A stretch of DNA of 64,000 nt from Kordia algicida (GTDB lineage: Bacteria; Bacteroidota; Bacteroidia; Flavobacteriales; Flavobacteriaceae), in NCBI RefSeq assembly GCF_051013375.1, contig NZ_CP142125.1, one strand, 5' to 3'. The translations under genes were made by a program, and so were the position numbers. Below, piece after piece: positions 1 through 9,078 of this stretch; position 1 is the first letter of the stretch; each line of letters opens with the position of its first letter. The notes under the pieces are model-generated. The model worked only from the letters and a program-made list of their open reading frames with translations, had not been told where the DNA came from and ran no database searches.

Positions 1-447
1 TTTGCGGCAGGATCTAACGGAAAAAAAGTGATTGCTGTAGATCAAGAAGGTGCTAAAAGATTGATTGACGCCGGAAAAAAAGAACGTGTAAAGAAATTTG
101 TTATGTTGAGCTCCATGGGCGCAGATCAGCCAGAAAAAGCAGGAGATTTACAAGATTACATGCAAGCCAAAGCAAATGCTGACGATTACCTAAGAATTAG
201 CACACTTGATTATGCAATTGTACGTCCAGGAACATTGACAAATGAAGCCGGATTAGGAAAAATAAAATTGGGTGATCAGTTAGATCGTTCAGGGGAAATC
301 AGTCGTGACGATGTCGCACAAACTTTAGTAAGATCTCTACATGATGATGCAGCGCACAACAGGACTTTTGAAATTCTTAAAGGAGAATCATTAATTGCAG
401 ACGAAATGGATAAAGTTGCTAAAAGAGACGAATATATCGTCAAATAA
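1..447 (+). CDS. NAD(P)-binding atypical SDR-family protein, 3' part only
   Basis: The reading frame is open from base 1, so the gene starts outside the window and the dinucleotide-binding glycine motif is not visible. What remains fits the NmrA/YwnB-type atypical short-chain dehydrogenase family: a strand ending in MLSSMGAD, a YMQAKANADDYLR segment like the SDR YxxxK pair, then DYAIVRPGTLTNE, and a C-terminal RDDVAQTLVRSLHD helix. Such proteins bind NAD(P)H in the cytoplasm and act as reductases or redox sensors; the substrate cannot be inferred. The gene converges on purE, with a large inverted-repeat terminator between them. Confidence 0.75.
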   Translation, partial: FAAGSNGKKVIAVDQEGAKRLIDAGKKERVKKFVMLSSMGADQPEKAGDLQDYMQAKANADDYLRISTLDYAIVRPGTLTNEAGLGKIKLGDQLDRSGEISRDDVAQTLVRSLHDDAAHNRTFEILKGESLIADEMDKVAKRDEYIVK

Positions 448-480
448 GCATAATTTATCCTAGTATCGGAAACTAAAAAA

Positions 481-615
481 CGAGACTGTCTAAAAAAGTG
501 TATTAAAACGTCATTCTGGACTTGATCCAGAATCTCATCATATTGATTTTCAGCTCTTATGAGAAACCGAATCAAGTTCGGTTTGACGAAATCTGTACTT
601 TTTTAGACAGTCTCG
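481..615. repeat. inverted-repeat element acting as a likely bidirectional terminator (copy A)
   Basis: Bases 481-499 and 597-615 form a perfect 19-bp inverted repeat. Inside lie two further perfect hairpins: 513-520 with 526-533, and the one around 564-583 (arms AAACCGAA/TTCGGTTT). The folded element would be a cloverleaf. A T-run follows on the plus strand and an A-run precedes it, so it can terminate transcription from both the SDR gene and purE, which converge here. A degraded relative lies at 53740-53818, which shows that it belongs to a dispersed family. Confidence 0.8.
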
Positions 616-644
616 TTTTTTTTAAATATAAAATTCAACAAGTT

Positions 645-1130
645 CTATTCAGACACTTTCTTCGCGCCTTCAATCACTTTCTGTTTCAAACCTTCTTTGT
701 ACACTAAAATTTTATCCAACACGCATTTATCAGAACTTCCAATAATCTGTGCCGCCAAAATTCCTGCATTCTTCGCGCCATCAAGGGCAACAGTTGCAAC
801 TGGAACGCCACCTGGCATTTGTAAAATAGACAATACAGAATCCCAACCATCAATAGAATTTCTCGATTTCACAGGAACTCCAATCACAGGTAATGGAGAC
901 AACGAAGCTACCATTCCAGGTAAATGCGCAGCGCCACCAGCACCAGCAATTACGACATTAATTCCGCGTTTGTGTGCGTTTTTTCCATAATCAAATAACT
1001 TCTCTGGAGTTCGGTGTGCAGATACAATATCAACTTCAATTTCAATATCAAAACCTTTCAAAATATCAATTGCTTCTTGCATCACAGGAAGATCGCTTGT
1101 ACTTCCCATAATAATTCCAACTTTTGCCAT
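645..1130 (-). CDS. purE: N5-carboxyaminoimidazole ribonucleotide mutase
   Basis: 161 residues, the usual PurE length. PurE moves the carboxylate of N5-CAIR to give CAIR in de novo purine synthesis. The family signatures are present: MGSTSDLPVM near the N-terminus (SxSD phosphate loop), SAHRTPEKLFDYG around residues 38-50, and HLPGMVAS in the middle. It lies one base downstream of purK on the same strand, so the two form a tight operon that carries out consecutive steps. The product is cytoplasmic. Its 3' end faces the inverted-repeat terminator at 481-615. Confidence 0.96.
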   Translation of the reverse strand: MAKVGIIMGSTSDLPVMQEAIDILKGFDIEIEVDIVSAHRTPEKLFDYGKNAHKRGINVVIAGAGGAAHLPGMVASLSPLPVIGVPVKSRNSIDGWDSVLSILQMPGGVPVATVALDGAKNAGILAAQIIGSSDKCVLDKILVYKEGLKQKVIEGAKKVSE

Positions 1131-1131
1131 A

Positions 1132-2286
1132 TTACTTACTAATTACGTTGATTGTTTGTTTTACAGTTGCCGCTACTTTTCGTGCTTCGGCTACATCTTC
1201 ATTTACAATAGTAACATGTCCCATCTTACGAAACGGACGTGTTTGTTTCTTACCGTAAATATGTGGTGTTACGCCTTCCAACTGCATAATTTTTTCAATA
1301 TTCTCATACACAACTTCGCCAGTATGTCCTTCTGCACCTACCAAATTTACCATAATTCCAGCTACTTTACTTGCGGTATTTCCTAACGGGAGATTCAAAA
1401 TAGCACGAATATGCTGTTCAAACTGATCGGTATAACTCGCTTCAATACTATAATGTCCGCTATTATGTGGTCTTGGCGCGACTTCGTTTACTAAAATCTC
1501 GTCGTTTTGTGTTTGAAACAACTCTACTGCTAAAATTCCTGTATGCTGTAAAGCTTCTGAAACTTGCAAAGCTACTTTTTTCGCTTTCGCTTGAATGTTC
1601 TCAGGAATTCTCGCCGGACAAATCACATATTCCACCTGATTTGCTTCTGGATGAAACTCCATTTCTACCACAGGATATGTTTTTACTTCGCCTGAAACAT
1701 TACGTGACACAATTACCGCGAGTTCATTTTTAAACTCAACTAATTCTTCGCACATACATTCTACATTTGGCAAACGTTCCAAATCTGCTAACGAACGAAC
1801 AATCTTTACGCCTGTACCATCATAACCAAACTGCGTACTTTTCCACACAAACGGAATAGAAATCACGTCATTTTCTACGCTATGTAACAATTCTTCCAAC
1901 GACATATAAATAGAAAATGGTGCTGTTGGAATATGATGTTTCTGGTAAAAAAGCTTCTGAATTCCTTTATTTTGAATTGTTTGCAATGTTTTTGCAGATG
2001 GATATACGTGTACGCCTTCATCTTCAAGCTTTTGCAAAGCATCTACATTTACGTGTTCAATCTCAAACGTAAGTACATCAACATTCTTTCCAAAATTATA
2101 CACCGTTTCAAAATCCATCAAATCACCTTGATGAAACTCATTACAAGCTATTTTGCAAGGCGCTTCGGCACTTGGATCTAAAACGGAAGTGTACACATCA
2201 AACTTACGTGTGGTGTAAAGTAGCATTTTACCTAACTGGCCGCCACCTAGAATTCCTAATTTAAAATTAGAGGAGAAATAATTCAT
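1132..2286 (-). CDS. purK: N5-carboxyaminoimidazole ribonucleotide synthase
   Basis: 384 residues, ATP-grasp family. PurK uses ATP and bicarbonate to carboxylate AIR to N5-CAIR, the substrate of PurE encoded next. The N-terminus has LGILGGGQLGKML, the PurK nucleotide-binding signature. The ATP-grasp core follows (FVWKSTQFGYDGTGVK), and the C-terminal half carries NEVAPRPHNSGHY, a typical PurK metal/ATP motif. It is the first gene of the purK-purE operon. A Bacteroidota promoter element lies about 30 bases upstream of the start. Confidence 0.96.
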   Translation of the reverse strand: MNYFSSNFKLGILGGGQLGKMLLYTTRKFDVYTSVLDPSAEAPCKIACNEFHQGDLMDFETVYNFGKNVDVLTFEIEHVNVDALQKLEDEGVHVYPSAKTLQTIQNKGIQKLFYQKHHIPTAPFSIYMSLEELLHSVENDVISIPFVWKSTQFGYDGTGVKIVRSLADLERLPNVECMCEELVEFKNELAVIVSRNVSGEVKTYPVVEMEFHPEANQVEYVICPARIPENIQAKAKKVALQVSEALQHTGILAVELFQTQNDEILVNEVAPRPHNSGHYSIEASYTDQFEQHIRAILNLPLGNTASKVAGIMVNLVGAEGHTGEVVYENIEKIMQLEGVTPHIYGKKQTRPFRKMGHVTIVNEDVAEARKVAATVKQTINVISK

Positions 2287-2312
2287 GGGTTTTCACATTT
2301 TTCACAAAAGTA

Positions 2313-2320
2313 CAAATCTA
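2313..2320 (-). promoter_or_regulatory. Bacteroidota -7 promoter element for purK-purE
   Basis: On the minus strand this reads TAGATTTG and fits the Bacteroidota TAnnTTTG -7 consensus. It lies about 27 bases before the purK start codon. No clean TTTG -33 element is seen at the expected spacing, only a T-rich stretch. Confidence 0.5.
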
Positions 2321-2493
2321 AGTTTACAGTCAGAAGAAAAGTTTGTGTTACTTCTTAGGCAACTACTTTGAGAAAAGTCCGTGAAGCATTCAGTAAAAAC
2401 TATAAAAGCATTTTAAAACGAGCATCGGAGCAATATAAATCTCGATTATTTAGTAAAAGTAAACTCGTTAAATGGTATTCATAAATCAATTCG

Positions 2494-2501
2494 TATCTTT
2501 G
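2494..2501 (+). promoter_or_regulatory. Bacteroidota -7 promoter element for the hpt-adk gene
   Basis: TATCTTTG followed by CACC is a perfect TAnnTTTG -7 element. It lies about 65 bases before the GTG start of the fused hpt-adk gene. The rest of the 2287-2565 gap holds no ORF or hairpin that I can support. Confidence 0.6.
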
Positions 2502-2565
2502 CACCTTTAAAATGATAAAGTATCGCTATTTAAGAGGTATAAATCATTAAATTTTTACAGGAAAC

Positions 2566-3672
2566 GTGATTAAATTACACGACAAATATTTTAAAAAATT
2601 TATATCTGAAACGCAAATTCAGGAAGCTGTCGCAAACATGGCTGCTGAAATGGCAGAAGATTTAAAAGAAGACCGCCCAATTTTCATTGGAATATTAAAT
2701 GGTGTCTTCATGTTTTTTTCTGATTTTATGAAAGCCTATCCGTATACCTGTGAAATGAGCTTTATAAAATTGGCTTCCTATCACGGAACGACTTCTTCTG
2801 GTGATATCAAAGAACTAATCGGACTTTCGCAAGATATTGAAGGAAGAACGGTTGTGGTCTTAGAAGATATCATTGACACAGGAAATACCTTAGACGAATT
2901 ACACAAAATATTCAAGGCAAAAAAAGTAAAACAATTTAAAATTGGAACCTTATTTTTCAAGCCAGAAGCATATACAAAACAACACAAAATAGATTATATC
3001 GGAATGGAAATTCCTAACGAATTCATTGTCGGTTACGGACTTGACTATGATGAATTGGGAAGAAACTTACCCGAAGTTTACCAATTACATACACACAACA
3101 TGATTAATTTAATTTTATTCGGAAAGCCAGGTGCTGGAAAAGGAACACAAGCAAACTTCTTAAAAGAAAAATACGATTTGGTACATATTTCTACGGGAGA
3201 CGTATTTAGATACAACATGAAAAATGATACTGAACTAGGAAAACTAGCCAAGTCATACATTGACAAAGGTGACTTAGTTCCTGATGAAGTAACAATTAAC
3301 ATGTTGCAAGCAGAAGTAGAAAAAAAACCTGAAGCAAAAGGTTTCATCTTTGATGGTTTCCCAAGAACCACCGCACAAGCAGAAGCACTAGATAATTTCC
3401 TAGCATCAAAAGACATGGGAATTTCAGCAACAATTGCTTTAGAAGCTGATGATGAAATTTTAATTCAACGTTTACTAGAACGTGGAAAAGTTAGTGGACG
3501 CGCTGACGATCAAGATGAAGATAAAATTAGAAATCGTTTTGATGAATACAATCAAAAAACAGCTCCATTAATTGATTTTTACAAAAAACAAAACAAGTTT
3601 CACAGTGTAAATGGTATTGGAACTATTGACGAAATTACAGTACGTTTAAGCAACGTTATTGATGAATTATAA
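2566..3672 (+). CDS. adk: fused hypoxanthine phosphoribosyltransferase-adenylate kinase
   Basis: 368 residues with two enzymes in one frame. Residues 1 to about 178 are a purine phosphoribosyltransferase with the PRPP loop VLEDIIDTGNTLDE. From about residue 179 a complete adenylate kinase starts: P-loop FGKPGAGKGTQ, the AMP-binding segment DGFPRTTAQAEAL, and a short LID region (ERGKVSGRADDQ). The first half salvages hypoxanthine/guanine and the second interconverts AMP, ADP and ATP. The GTG start is the only option because an in-frame TAA lies 18 bases upstream. From memory, this fusion occurs in other flavobacteria. It lies near purKE, so the area is a purine cluster. Confidence 0.93.
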   Translation: MIKLHDKYFKKFISETQIQEAVANMAAEMAEDLKEDRPIFIGILNGVFMFFSDFMKAYPYTCEMSFIKLASYHGTTSSGDIKELIGLSQDIEGRTVVVLEDIIDTGNTLDELHKIFKAKKVKQFKIGTLFFKPEAYTKQHKIDYIGMEIPNEFIVGYGLDYDELGRNLPEVYQLHTHNMINLILFGKPGAGKGTQANFLKEKYDLVHISTGDVFRYNMKNDTELGKLAKSYIDKGDLVPDEVTINMLQAEVEKKPEAKGFIFDGFPRTTAQAEALDNFLASKDMGISATIALEADDEILIQRLLERGKVSGRADDQDEDKIRNRFDEYNQKTAPLIDFYKKQNKFHSVNGIGTIDEITVRLSNVIDEL

Positions 3673-4468
3673 TAAAGAAATATACATACAAAAACTAACA
3701 CAAGAATTAGCGCCACTACAACAACAAATAGTGGCACATTCTTTATACAATAAAGTGAATTCTGTAGCGGCGTTAAACGCATTTATGGAATATCACGTAT
3801 TTGCGGTATTTGATTTTATGTCACTGTTAAAAGCATTGCAAATACATTTAACGCAAACGCAAATACCTTGGATTCCGAAAGGAAATCCTGTGACAAGACG
3901 TTTTATCAACGAAATCGTCTTTGGAGAAGAAAGTGATATTGACAAAGACGGAAAACCGCTGAGTCATTACGAAATGTACGTGGAAGCCATGAATGCTTCT
4001 AATGCAAATACACAACTTATTTCGGAATGTATCACAGAAATTTCAAATGGTAAATCGGTTGCCGAAAGTTTAATCGCGGTCAACGCACCAAAAGCCGTAC
4101 AAGATTTTGTAAACTTCACGTTTTCAATCATTAAAACCAATGAAGTTCATAAAATTGCGGCGGTATTTACCTTTGGTAGAGAAGATTTAATTCCAAACAT
4201 GTTTTTGGAAATGGTCAGAGGAATCGATCAAAAAAATATTGATGCCAATTTGGACAAGTTTATCTATTATCTAGAAAGACATATTGAATTAGATGGTGAC
4301 GAACACGGACCATTAGCATTACAAATGGTACAAGAACTTTGTGGTGCAGACACTCAAAAATGGGAAGATTGTATCCACGTAAGCAAACAAGCTTTACAAC
4401 ACAGAGTTGCACTTTGGACAGCAATTGAACAGCACATAGAAGTACTTTCGGAACGTGAATTTGCGTAA
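3662..4468 (+). CDS. DUF3050 family protein
   Basis: About 268 residues from the ATG at 3662; a TTG sits one codon earlier. The start overlaps the last 11 bases of the hpt-adk gene, so the two are translationally coupled. The sequence resembles DUF3050 proteins, which are predicted to share the all-helical heme-oxygenase/TenA-like fold: a conserved EYHVFAVFDFMSLLKALQ segment near residues 40-60 and HIELDGDEHGPLALQM in the last third. No signal peptide is visible. The enzymatic role is unknown. The coupling with adk and obgE probably reflects co-transcription rather than a shared pathway. Confidence 0.75.
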   Translation: MNYNKEIYIQKLTQELAPLQQQIVAHSLYNKVNSVAALNAFMEYHVFAVFDFMSLLKALQIHLTQTQIPWIPKGNPVTRRFINEIVFGEESDIDKDGKPLSHYEMYVEAMNASNANTQLISECITEISNGKSVAESLIAVNAPKAVQDFVNFTFSIIKTNEVHKIAAVFTFGREDLIPNMFLEMVRGIDQKNIDANLDKFIYYLERHIELDGDEHGPLALQMVQELCGADTQKWEDCIHVSKQALQHRVALWTAIEQHIEVLSEREFA

Positions 4469-4488
4469 CGAACTAAAAAAATGATACA

Positions 4489-5487
4489 ATGACAGATGGG
4501 AATTTTGTAGACTATGTAAAAATGCACCTAACTTCTGGAAACGGCGGAAAAGGTTCTATGCATTTACTGCGTGAAAAATATAATGCGAAAGGCGGACCTG
4601 ATGGAGGAGATGGTGGACGTGGTGGACATATCATTGTCCGTGGAAACCAAAACCTTTGGACACTATTTCATTTTAAGCTGAAACGACACTACAAAGCAGA
4701 ACACGGCGGACATGGAAGTAGCAACAGAAGCACAGGAGCCGATGGAGCCGATGTATACTTAGACGTACCATTAGGAACTGTAGTGCGTGACAAAGAAACC
4801 AACAATGTCATTTTTGAAATTACGGAACACGGTGAAGAAAAAATCGTAGCAAAAGGCGGAAAAGGCGGACGTGGAAACTGGCATTTCAAATCATCTACAA
4901 ATCAAACGCCACGATACGCACAACCTGGAATTCCTGGAGAAGAAGTTGATGTAATCTTAGAGCTAAAAGTCTTGGCTGATGTTGGTTTGGTAGGATTTCC
5001 AAACGCTGGAAAATCAACTTTACTCTCTGTCATCACTTCGGCAAAACCCAAAATTGGCGATTACGAATTCACAACCTTAAAGCCCAACTTAGGAATTGTA
5101 GAATATCGTGACTACAAATCGTTTGTCATGGCAGATATCCCTGGAATCATTGAAGGTGCTTCCGAAGGAAAAGGCTTGGGTCACTACTTTTTGCGTCACA
5201 TTGAACGAAATTCAACCTTACTATTCTTAATTCCTGCGGATAGTGCAGATATTTCTAAAGAATACGACATTCTACTCAACGAGTTAAAAAAATACAATCC
5301 TGAAATGCTCGATAAAGAACGTTTCATTGCCATTTCGAAATCGGACATGTTAGACGACGAACTCAAAGCAGAAATGCGCGTAGAGCTCGACAAAGACCTA
5401 AACGTTCCATACATGTTTATTTCTTCCGTGGCGCAAGAAGGCATCATGGAATTAAAAGACAAACTCTGGGAAATGTTAAACAACTAA
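4489..5487 (+). CDS. obgE: GTPase Obg (ribosome assembly / stress)
   Basis: 332 residues. The glycine-rich Obg fold spans about residues 1-158 (GGPDGGDGGRGG and similar runs). The G domain follows, with G1 GFPNAGKST near residue 168, G3 DIPGIIEGAS near 208 and G4 SKSD near 283. The variable C-terminal OCT domain of some Obg proteins is absent, as is usual in Bacteroidota. Obg binds the 50S subunit during assembly and responds to (p)ppGpp in studied species. The gene follows the DUF3050 gene by 20 bases and ends at a clear intrinsic terminator. Confidence 0.96.
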   Translation: MTDGNFVDYVKMHLTSGNGGKGSMHLLREKYNAKGGPDGGDGGRGGHIIVRGNQNLWTLFHFKLKRHYKAEHGGHGSSNRSTGADGADVYLDVPLGTVVRDKETNNVIFEITEHGEEKIVAKGGKGGRGNWHFKSSTNQTPRYAQPGIPGEEVDVILELKVLADVGLVGFPNAGKSTLLSVITSAKPKIGDYEFTTLKPNLGIVEYRDYKSFVMADIPGIIEGASEGKGLGHYFLRHIERNSTLLFLIPADSADISKEYDILLNELKKYNPEMLDKERFIAISKSDMLDDELKAEMRVELDKDLNVPYMFISSVAQEGIMELKDKLWEMLNN

Positions 5488-5491
5488 TACG

Positions 5492-5516
5492 AAGCGACTT
5501 TACAGTCGCTTTTTTT
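5492..5516 (+). terminator. intrinsic terminator after obgE
   Basis: An 8-bp perfect stem (5492-5499 with 504-511 of the same kilobase, AAGCGACT/AGTCGCTT) with a 4-nt loop runs into a T-run. It lies 5 bases after the obgE stop and closes the hpt-adk/DUF3050/obgE transcript. Confidence 0.88.
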
Positions 5517-5613
5517 GTTCCTTTTTTCTGAATTAAATAAGCAATCTGAGGAAATTTATATCAGAAAAAACTAAAAATACCTATCTTACGTTCTGAAACC
5601 GAAAACCAAAATC

Positions 5614-6582
5614 GTGAAAAAACAACTTGCCATACTTTTATGCTTATTTTGTACGTATTTTTCTTTTGGTCAGGAAATTACTTTTGAAGACGAACTCGCT
5701 TATGTTGATGGAAAACCGTATGTGAAAATAGAGAAGAAATCTAAAAGAAAGTATTTTGTTTATGATGTAAAAACGAATGAAAAACTTCTGAAGGTCAAGG
5801 TTCAATCCAGATACAACAAACGATACAATCGCTATGATTATGATCTATACTTCTACTTTTATCCAATAAAAAAAGATCTACTTTTTCGTGATGTAGCTGT
5901 GGAAGATGAAACAAACTTAGTGCAATTTCTATATGATGAAGGAATGTTTCAATCAAAAAAAGAAATCACAACAACCGTATTGTTAGAAGAATTCAAACGG
6001 TTAAGTGCGAGAGCGAAGTGTGAAAAAATATTAAAGAATGACTTTTCGCAAATTATAAACGATCATTTTGTGTCTATCGTACAAAAAGATACAATTGTCA
6101 TCAATGAAATGAAATACAGGTGTGTTTACACAGCATTTTATACAAAAAAAGCAATGTATGATCGGTTTGGAAAATGGCATAAAGTCGTCTTTCCGTATGA
6201 AGGTTCTCGCCATCCTAATTTAATTTGGAAAAACGTGAAATTACTAGAAGAATTAGACAAAAAATTTACGGTAATTGCTAGAGGTTATGAAGGTCGAGGA
6301 ACAATATATGCCTCCATGATGATTTTAGACGAAAAAGGAAAAGACATGTTGGCAAAAAATGCACCACACCGTTTTCAGTTAGTCGAGCTTTTTGGAAATT
6401 TCATCAAAAAAAGCAACAAGGAAGGAGATTTTTATGAAACCTATTGGACAACTTTTGATCCAGAACGTTGGAAGCAAATTCAAGAATACAAAAGAAGAAA
6501 AAATACCACACGTGCACGATCTCCATTTTTTCAAAAACCAAGTCAATCAAGAACAGTCATTCGCAATGAACCAAAACAATAA
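5614..6582 (+). CDS. secreted protein of unknown function
   Basis: 322 residues. It begins with a signal peptide (MKKQLAILLCLFCTYFSFGQ), so it is exported to the periplasm or outer membrane. The mature part is rich in Tyr, Lys and Arg; a segment around residues 68-90 has many tyrosines (RYNKRYNRYDYDLYFYFYP). The last 40 residues are basic and low in complexity. I recognise no domain. It stands alone on the plus strand between the obgE terminator and the peptidase gene. Confidence 0.65.
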   Translation: MKKQLAILLCLFCTYFSFGQEITFEDELAYVDGKPYVKIEKKSKRKYFVYDVKTNEKLLKVKVQSRYNKRYNRYDYDLYFYFYPIKKDLLFRDVAVEDETNLVQFLYDEGMFQSKKEITTTVLLEEFKRLSARAKCEKILKNDFSQIINDHFVSIVQKDTIVINEMKYRCVYTAFYTKKAMYDRFGKWHKVVFPYEGSRHPNLIWKNVKLLEELDKKFTVIARGYEGRGTIYASMMILDEKGKDMLAKNAPHRFQLVELFGNFIKKSNKEGDFYETYWTTFDPERWKQIQEYKRRKNTTRARSPFFQKPSQSRTVIRNEPKQ

Positions 6583-6662
6583 GTGAAATAAAAAAAATTA
6601 ACTTAGAAAATATCTCACACAACCCACAACAGGAGCAAAGCGACCAAAACCCAAAACCCAAA

Positions 6663-7349
6663 ATGAAAACACTATTCACCTACGGCGGACAAGTCAATAA
6701 AGGATTTGTAAAATATACCGCAAAACTCACTGGAAAAAAGAAACCACGCATTTGCTTTTTACCAACTGCTACAGGCGATGCACTTTGGTATATTGAATAT
6801 TGGTACCAATTGTGTCACGATTTGGAAATAGAACCACATGTATTAAAAGTCTGGATCAATTCGAGTACGCAAGATTGGGAATTTGAAGATTACTTACTCG
6901 AAATGGACGCCATAATTGTTGGTGGCGGAAATACCTTAAACATGATGACGTTGCTTAAAGCACACGAAATCGACAAAGCATTATACAAAGCTTACGAAAA
7001 CGGGATTGTCTTAGCAGGAGGAAGTGCAGGTTCGTTGTGTTGGTTCAATGGAGGATTTACAGATTCACGTCCCAAAAAACTCACCTTTGTGGAAGGTTTC
7101 AATTTCTTACCGTTCAGTCATTGTCCGCATTATCATTCGGAAGCGTCGCGTCGTCCGTTATTTCACAGCAACATTGCCAATGGAATTTTGACCGATGGTT
7201 ATGCGTGTGATGATTTATCAGGAATTGTATTTGAAAACGGAAAACCCATCAAAGCAATGTCACTCGACGAAGACAATCATTCGTATTATGTCTACAAAAA
7301 AGATGACGAACTCATTGAAGAACGTTTGGAATCTGAATTGTTCTCATAA
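6663..7349 (+). CDS. peptidase E (S51 family dipeptidase-like)
   Basis: 228 residues, the usual length for family S51. The nucleophile elbow is clear: AGGSAGSLCWF around residues 117-127, with Ser in GGSAGS as the expected nucleophile. IIVGGGNTLNMM near residue 82 is the other family signature. Related enzymes cleave Asp-X dipeptides or, as cyanophycinase, aspartate-linked polymers. Here CPHYHSEASRRP supports the peptidase E branch. No signal peptide is present, so it should be cytoplasmic. The call to the family is firm; the exact substrate is not. Confidence 0.85.
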   Translation: MKTLFTYGGQVNKGFVKYTAKLTGKKKPRICFLPTATGDALWYIEYWYQLCHDLEIEPHVLKVWINSSTQDWEFEDYLLEMDAIIVGGGNTLNMMTLLKAHEIDKALYKAYENGIVLAGGSAGSLCWFNGGFTDSRPKKLTFVEGFNFLPFSHCPHYHSEASRRPLFHSNIANGILTDGYACDDLSGIVFENGKPIKAMSLDEDNHSYYVYKKDDELIEERLESELFS

Positions 7350-7388
7350 ATCCAATAAAAGTATGCTGAGCGGAGTTGAAGCGTACAC

Positions 7389-8024
7389 TTACAATCGAAT
7401 AGCTTTCTTAGTCTCCAACGGAAGTCCATCAGCGACAATTCGTATCAAATACATGCCTTTTGGTTGTTTTGAAAGATCAATCTGCGGAATTTTTGAAAGC
7501 TTTGAATATGTTTTTGATTGTACCAATTGACCGTTCATGTTATACACATCTAAAGCAAGGTTTGTAAAATCGCTCTCTAGTTGTAGCTGAAATATTCCGC
7601 TAGCAGAAGGATTTGGAAAAAGTGTAGTCTGAGCAGGAACATACTTTTCTGTAGTATAAATAACTTTACAGCTAAAACCACAACTTATTTTCCGATTATT
7701 GCCATATGCAATAACAACCGTAGTGTCTAATGCTTCAAAATTGTTTTCCAATATTATTGAAACTTCTTTTTCCTTTGAAATAATAACTTCTTTCGTTTCA
7801 AAACCCAAGTAAGAAATCTCTAAAACGGTCATTCCATCAATGTCAATTGTAAACTGTCCGTTTTCGTTTGTAATCGTTCCCTTTTTTGAATTTTTCACAA
7901 GTACATTCGCATTTGCCAATACGTTTTTTTCTTCATCGTATACAGTTCCTGTGAGGGTTCGTTTCTGTGCAAAGCAGCAAATAGAAATAGAAAATAATAG
8001 TGTAAAAAGTAGTTTTGTTCTCAT
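7389..8024 (-). CDS. CarboxypepD-reg-like protein with T9SS C-terminal sorting domain
   Basis: 211 residues in three parts. A signal peptide ends at CCFAQ (about residue 19). A carboxypeptidase-regulatory-like beta-sandwich covers about 21-95 (GTVYDEEKNVLANANVLVKN, then TISYLGFE-type strands). The C-terminal 80 residues are a type A Por sorting domain: TLFPNPSASGIFQLQL, YNMNGQLVQ, and GMYLIRI before the end. Proteins with this tail cross the outer membrane through the type IX secretion system and are anchored or released at the surface. There is no catalytic domain between the two modules, so the protein is little more than an adaptor. Confidence 0.85.
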   Translation of the reverse strand: MRTKLLFTLLFSISICCFAQKRTLTGTVYDEEKNVLANANVLVKNSKKGTITNENGQFTIDIDGMTVLEISYLGFETKEVIISKEKEVSIILENNFEALDTTVVIAYGNNRKISCGFSCKVIYTTEKYVPAQTTLFPNPSASGIFQLQLESDFTNLALDVYNMNGQLVQSKTYSKLSKIPQIDLSKQPKGMYLIRIVADGLPLETKKAIRL

Positions 8025-8109
8025 AAATTATGTGTTTGATTCTGAATCAAAACTATTGTATCTTTCTTCAATAGAAAATGACGAATGCGTAAACGTTCCT
8101 TTTCAATGA

Positions 8110-8523
8110 GTGAAGTTTCAATTTGACCAAACAATTATTTGTATGCAACCTATTTTATCTTCAGAAACAACAAAACTTATCATTATTTGGGATGAATCTT
8201 GCGGAATTATCAATCAGATAAAAAACACCAAATCGTTAGAAGGAATTGCAACACACATTCAGGGAGAAGTATTTTTTTATCAATACGAATTAGACATTCC
8301 GTTTAACGGAGAACAGCGAGAAGTTTTTGACGTTGGCGATATCGTTTATTGGCGATCGGAAACGGATAAAACCAAATTCGGCATTTTATTCATGTACGGA
8401 AACACAACCTATGGCGATGGCACAAAACCACGAACCTCAAGTCCGGGAATTAAAATTGGAACGGTTGTGAATTACAAAGATATTTCGCAAATTCAATCGG
8501 GCGAAAACGTAAAATTAGGATAA
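8110..8523 (+). CDS. cyclophilin-like fold protein
   Basis: 137 residues from a GTG at 8110; an ATG 11 codons later (8143) is an alternative start. The sequence resembles the small TM1367/cyclophilin-like family: WDESCGIINQI, GEVFFYQYELDIP, then GDIVYWRSETDKTKFGILF with YGDGTKPRTSSPG. Catalytic residues of true peptidyl-prolyl isomerases are not evident, so no enzyme activity is claimed. The VOC gene starts 3 bases after its stop, so the two are one transcription unit. Confidence 0.65.
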   Translation: MKFQFDQTIICMQPILSSETTKLIIIWDESCGIINQIKNTKSLEGIATHIQGEVFFYQYELDIPFNGEQREVFDVGDIVYWRSETDKTKFGILFMYGNTTYGDGTKPRTSSPGIKIGTVVNYKDISQIQSGENVKLG

Positions 8524-8526
8524 CTT

Positions 8527-8895
8527 ATGAAAAACTTTAACATACAATCTATCAGCACATTTATTGGCGCAAAAGATTATGAACTTTCTAGAAGCTTCTA
8601 TCGTGATTTAGGTTTTGAGGAACTTGTCACGTCACCAAAAATGTCATATTTCCGAATGGGAAATTTTGGCTTCTATCTCCAAGATATGTATGTAAAAGAT
8701 TGGATAGACAATTCGATGGTTTTCCTAGAAGTTACAGATTTACAAAAACACTTTGAACATATAAAATCATTAGAATTACACACAAAATACAAAAATGTAC
8801 GACTCAAAGAAATTGTGTATTGCGATTGGGGAAATGAATTCTTTATCTACGATCCATCAGGAATATTGTGGCATATTGGGGAATTTATAAATTGA
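8527..8895 (+). CDS. VOC-family (glyoxalase/bleomycin-resistance fold) protein
   Basis: 122 residues. The two beta-alpha-beta-beta-beta units of the VOC fold can be traced: SISTFIGAKDYELSRSFYRDLGF opens the first, and EFFIYDPSGILWHIGEF closes the second. The metal ligands of characterised glyoxalases are only partly present, so substrate and metal use are unknown. It follows the cyclophilin-like gene after 3 bases. The gap 8896-9078 after it has no ORF or terminator that I can support. Confidence 0.8.
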   Translation: MKNFNIQSISTFIGAKDYELSRSFYRDLGFEELVTSPKMSYFRMGNFGFYLQDMYVKDWIDNSMVFLEVTDLQKHFEHIKSLELHTKYKNVRLKEIVYCDWGNEFFIYDPSGILWHIGEFIN

Positions 8896-9078
8896 TTGAA
8901 AGTTCGTTCTGGTAGTGACGTGTCATAGCTTTCATCCACAAAATAAAATAATGTAAGGGACTACGTTTTTCTACTTGAATTTTACGATAAAGCTCCTTTT
9001 TATCACATACAATTCGAGAATTTGTAATCTTTATCCTAACTTTATAAGAATACTATAATGTTAATGTAGCGTTTAATT

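Noticed and set aside
2566..3672. The hpt-adk fusion as an assembly or readthrough artefact
   Set aside because: The frame is continuous, both halves are complete, and this fusion is known in flavobacteria.
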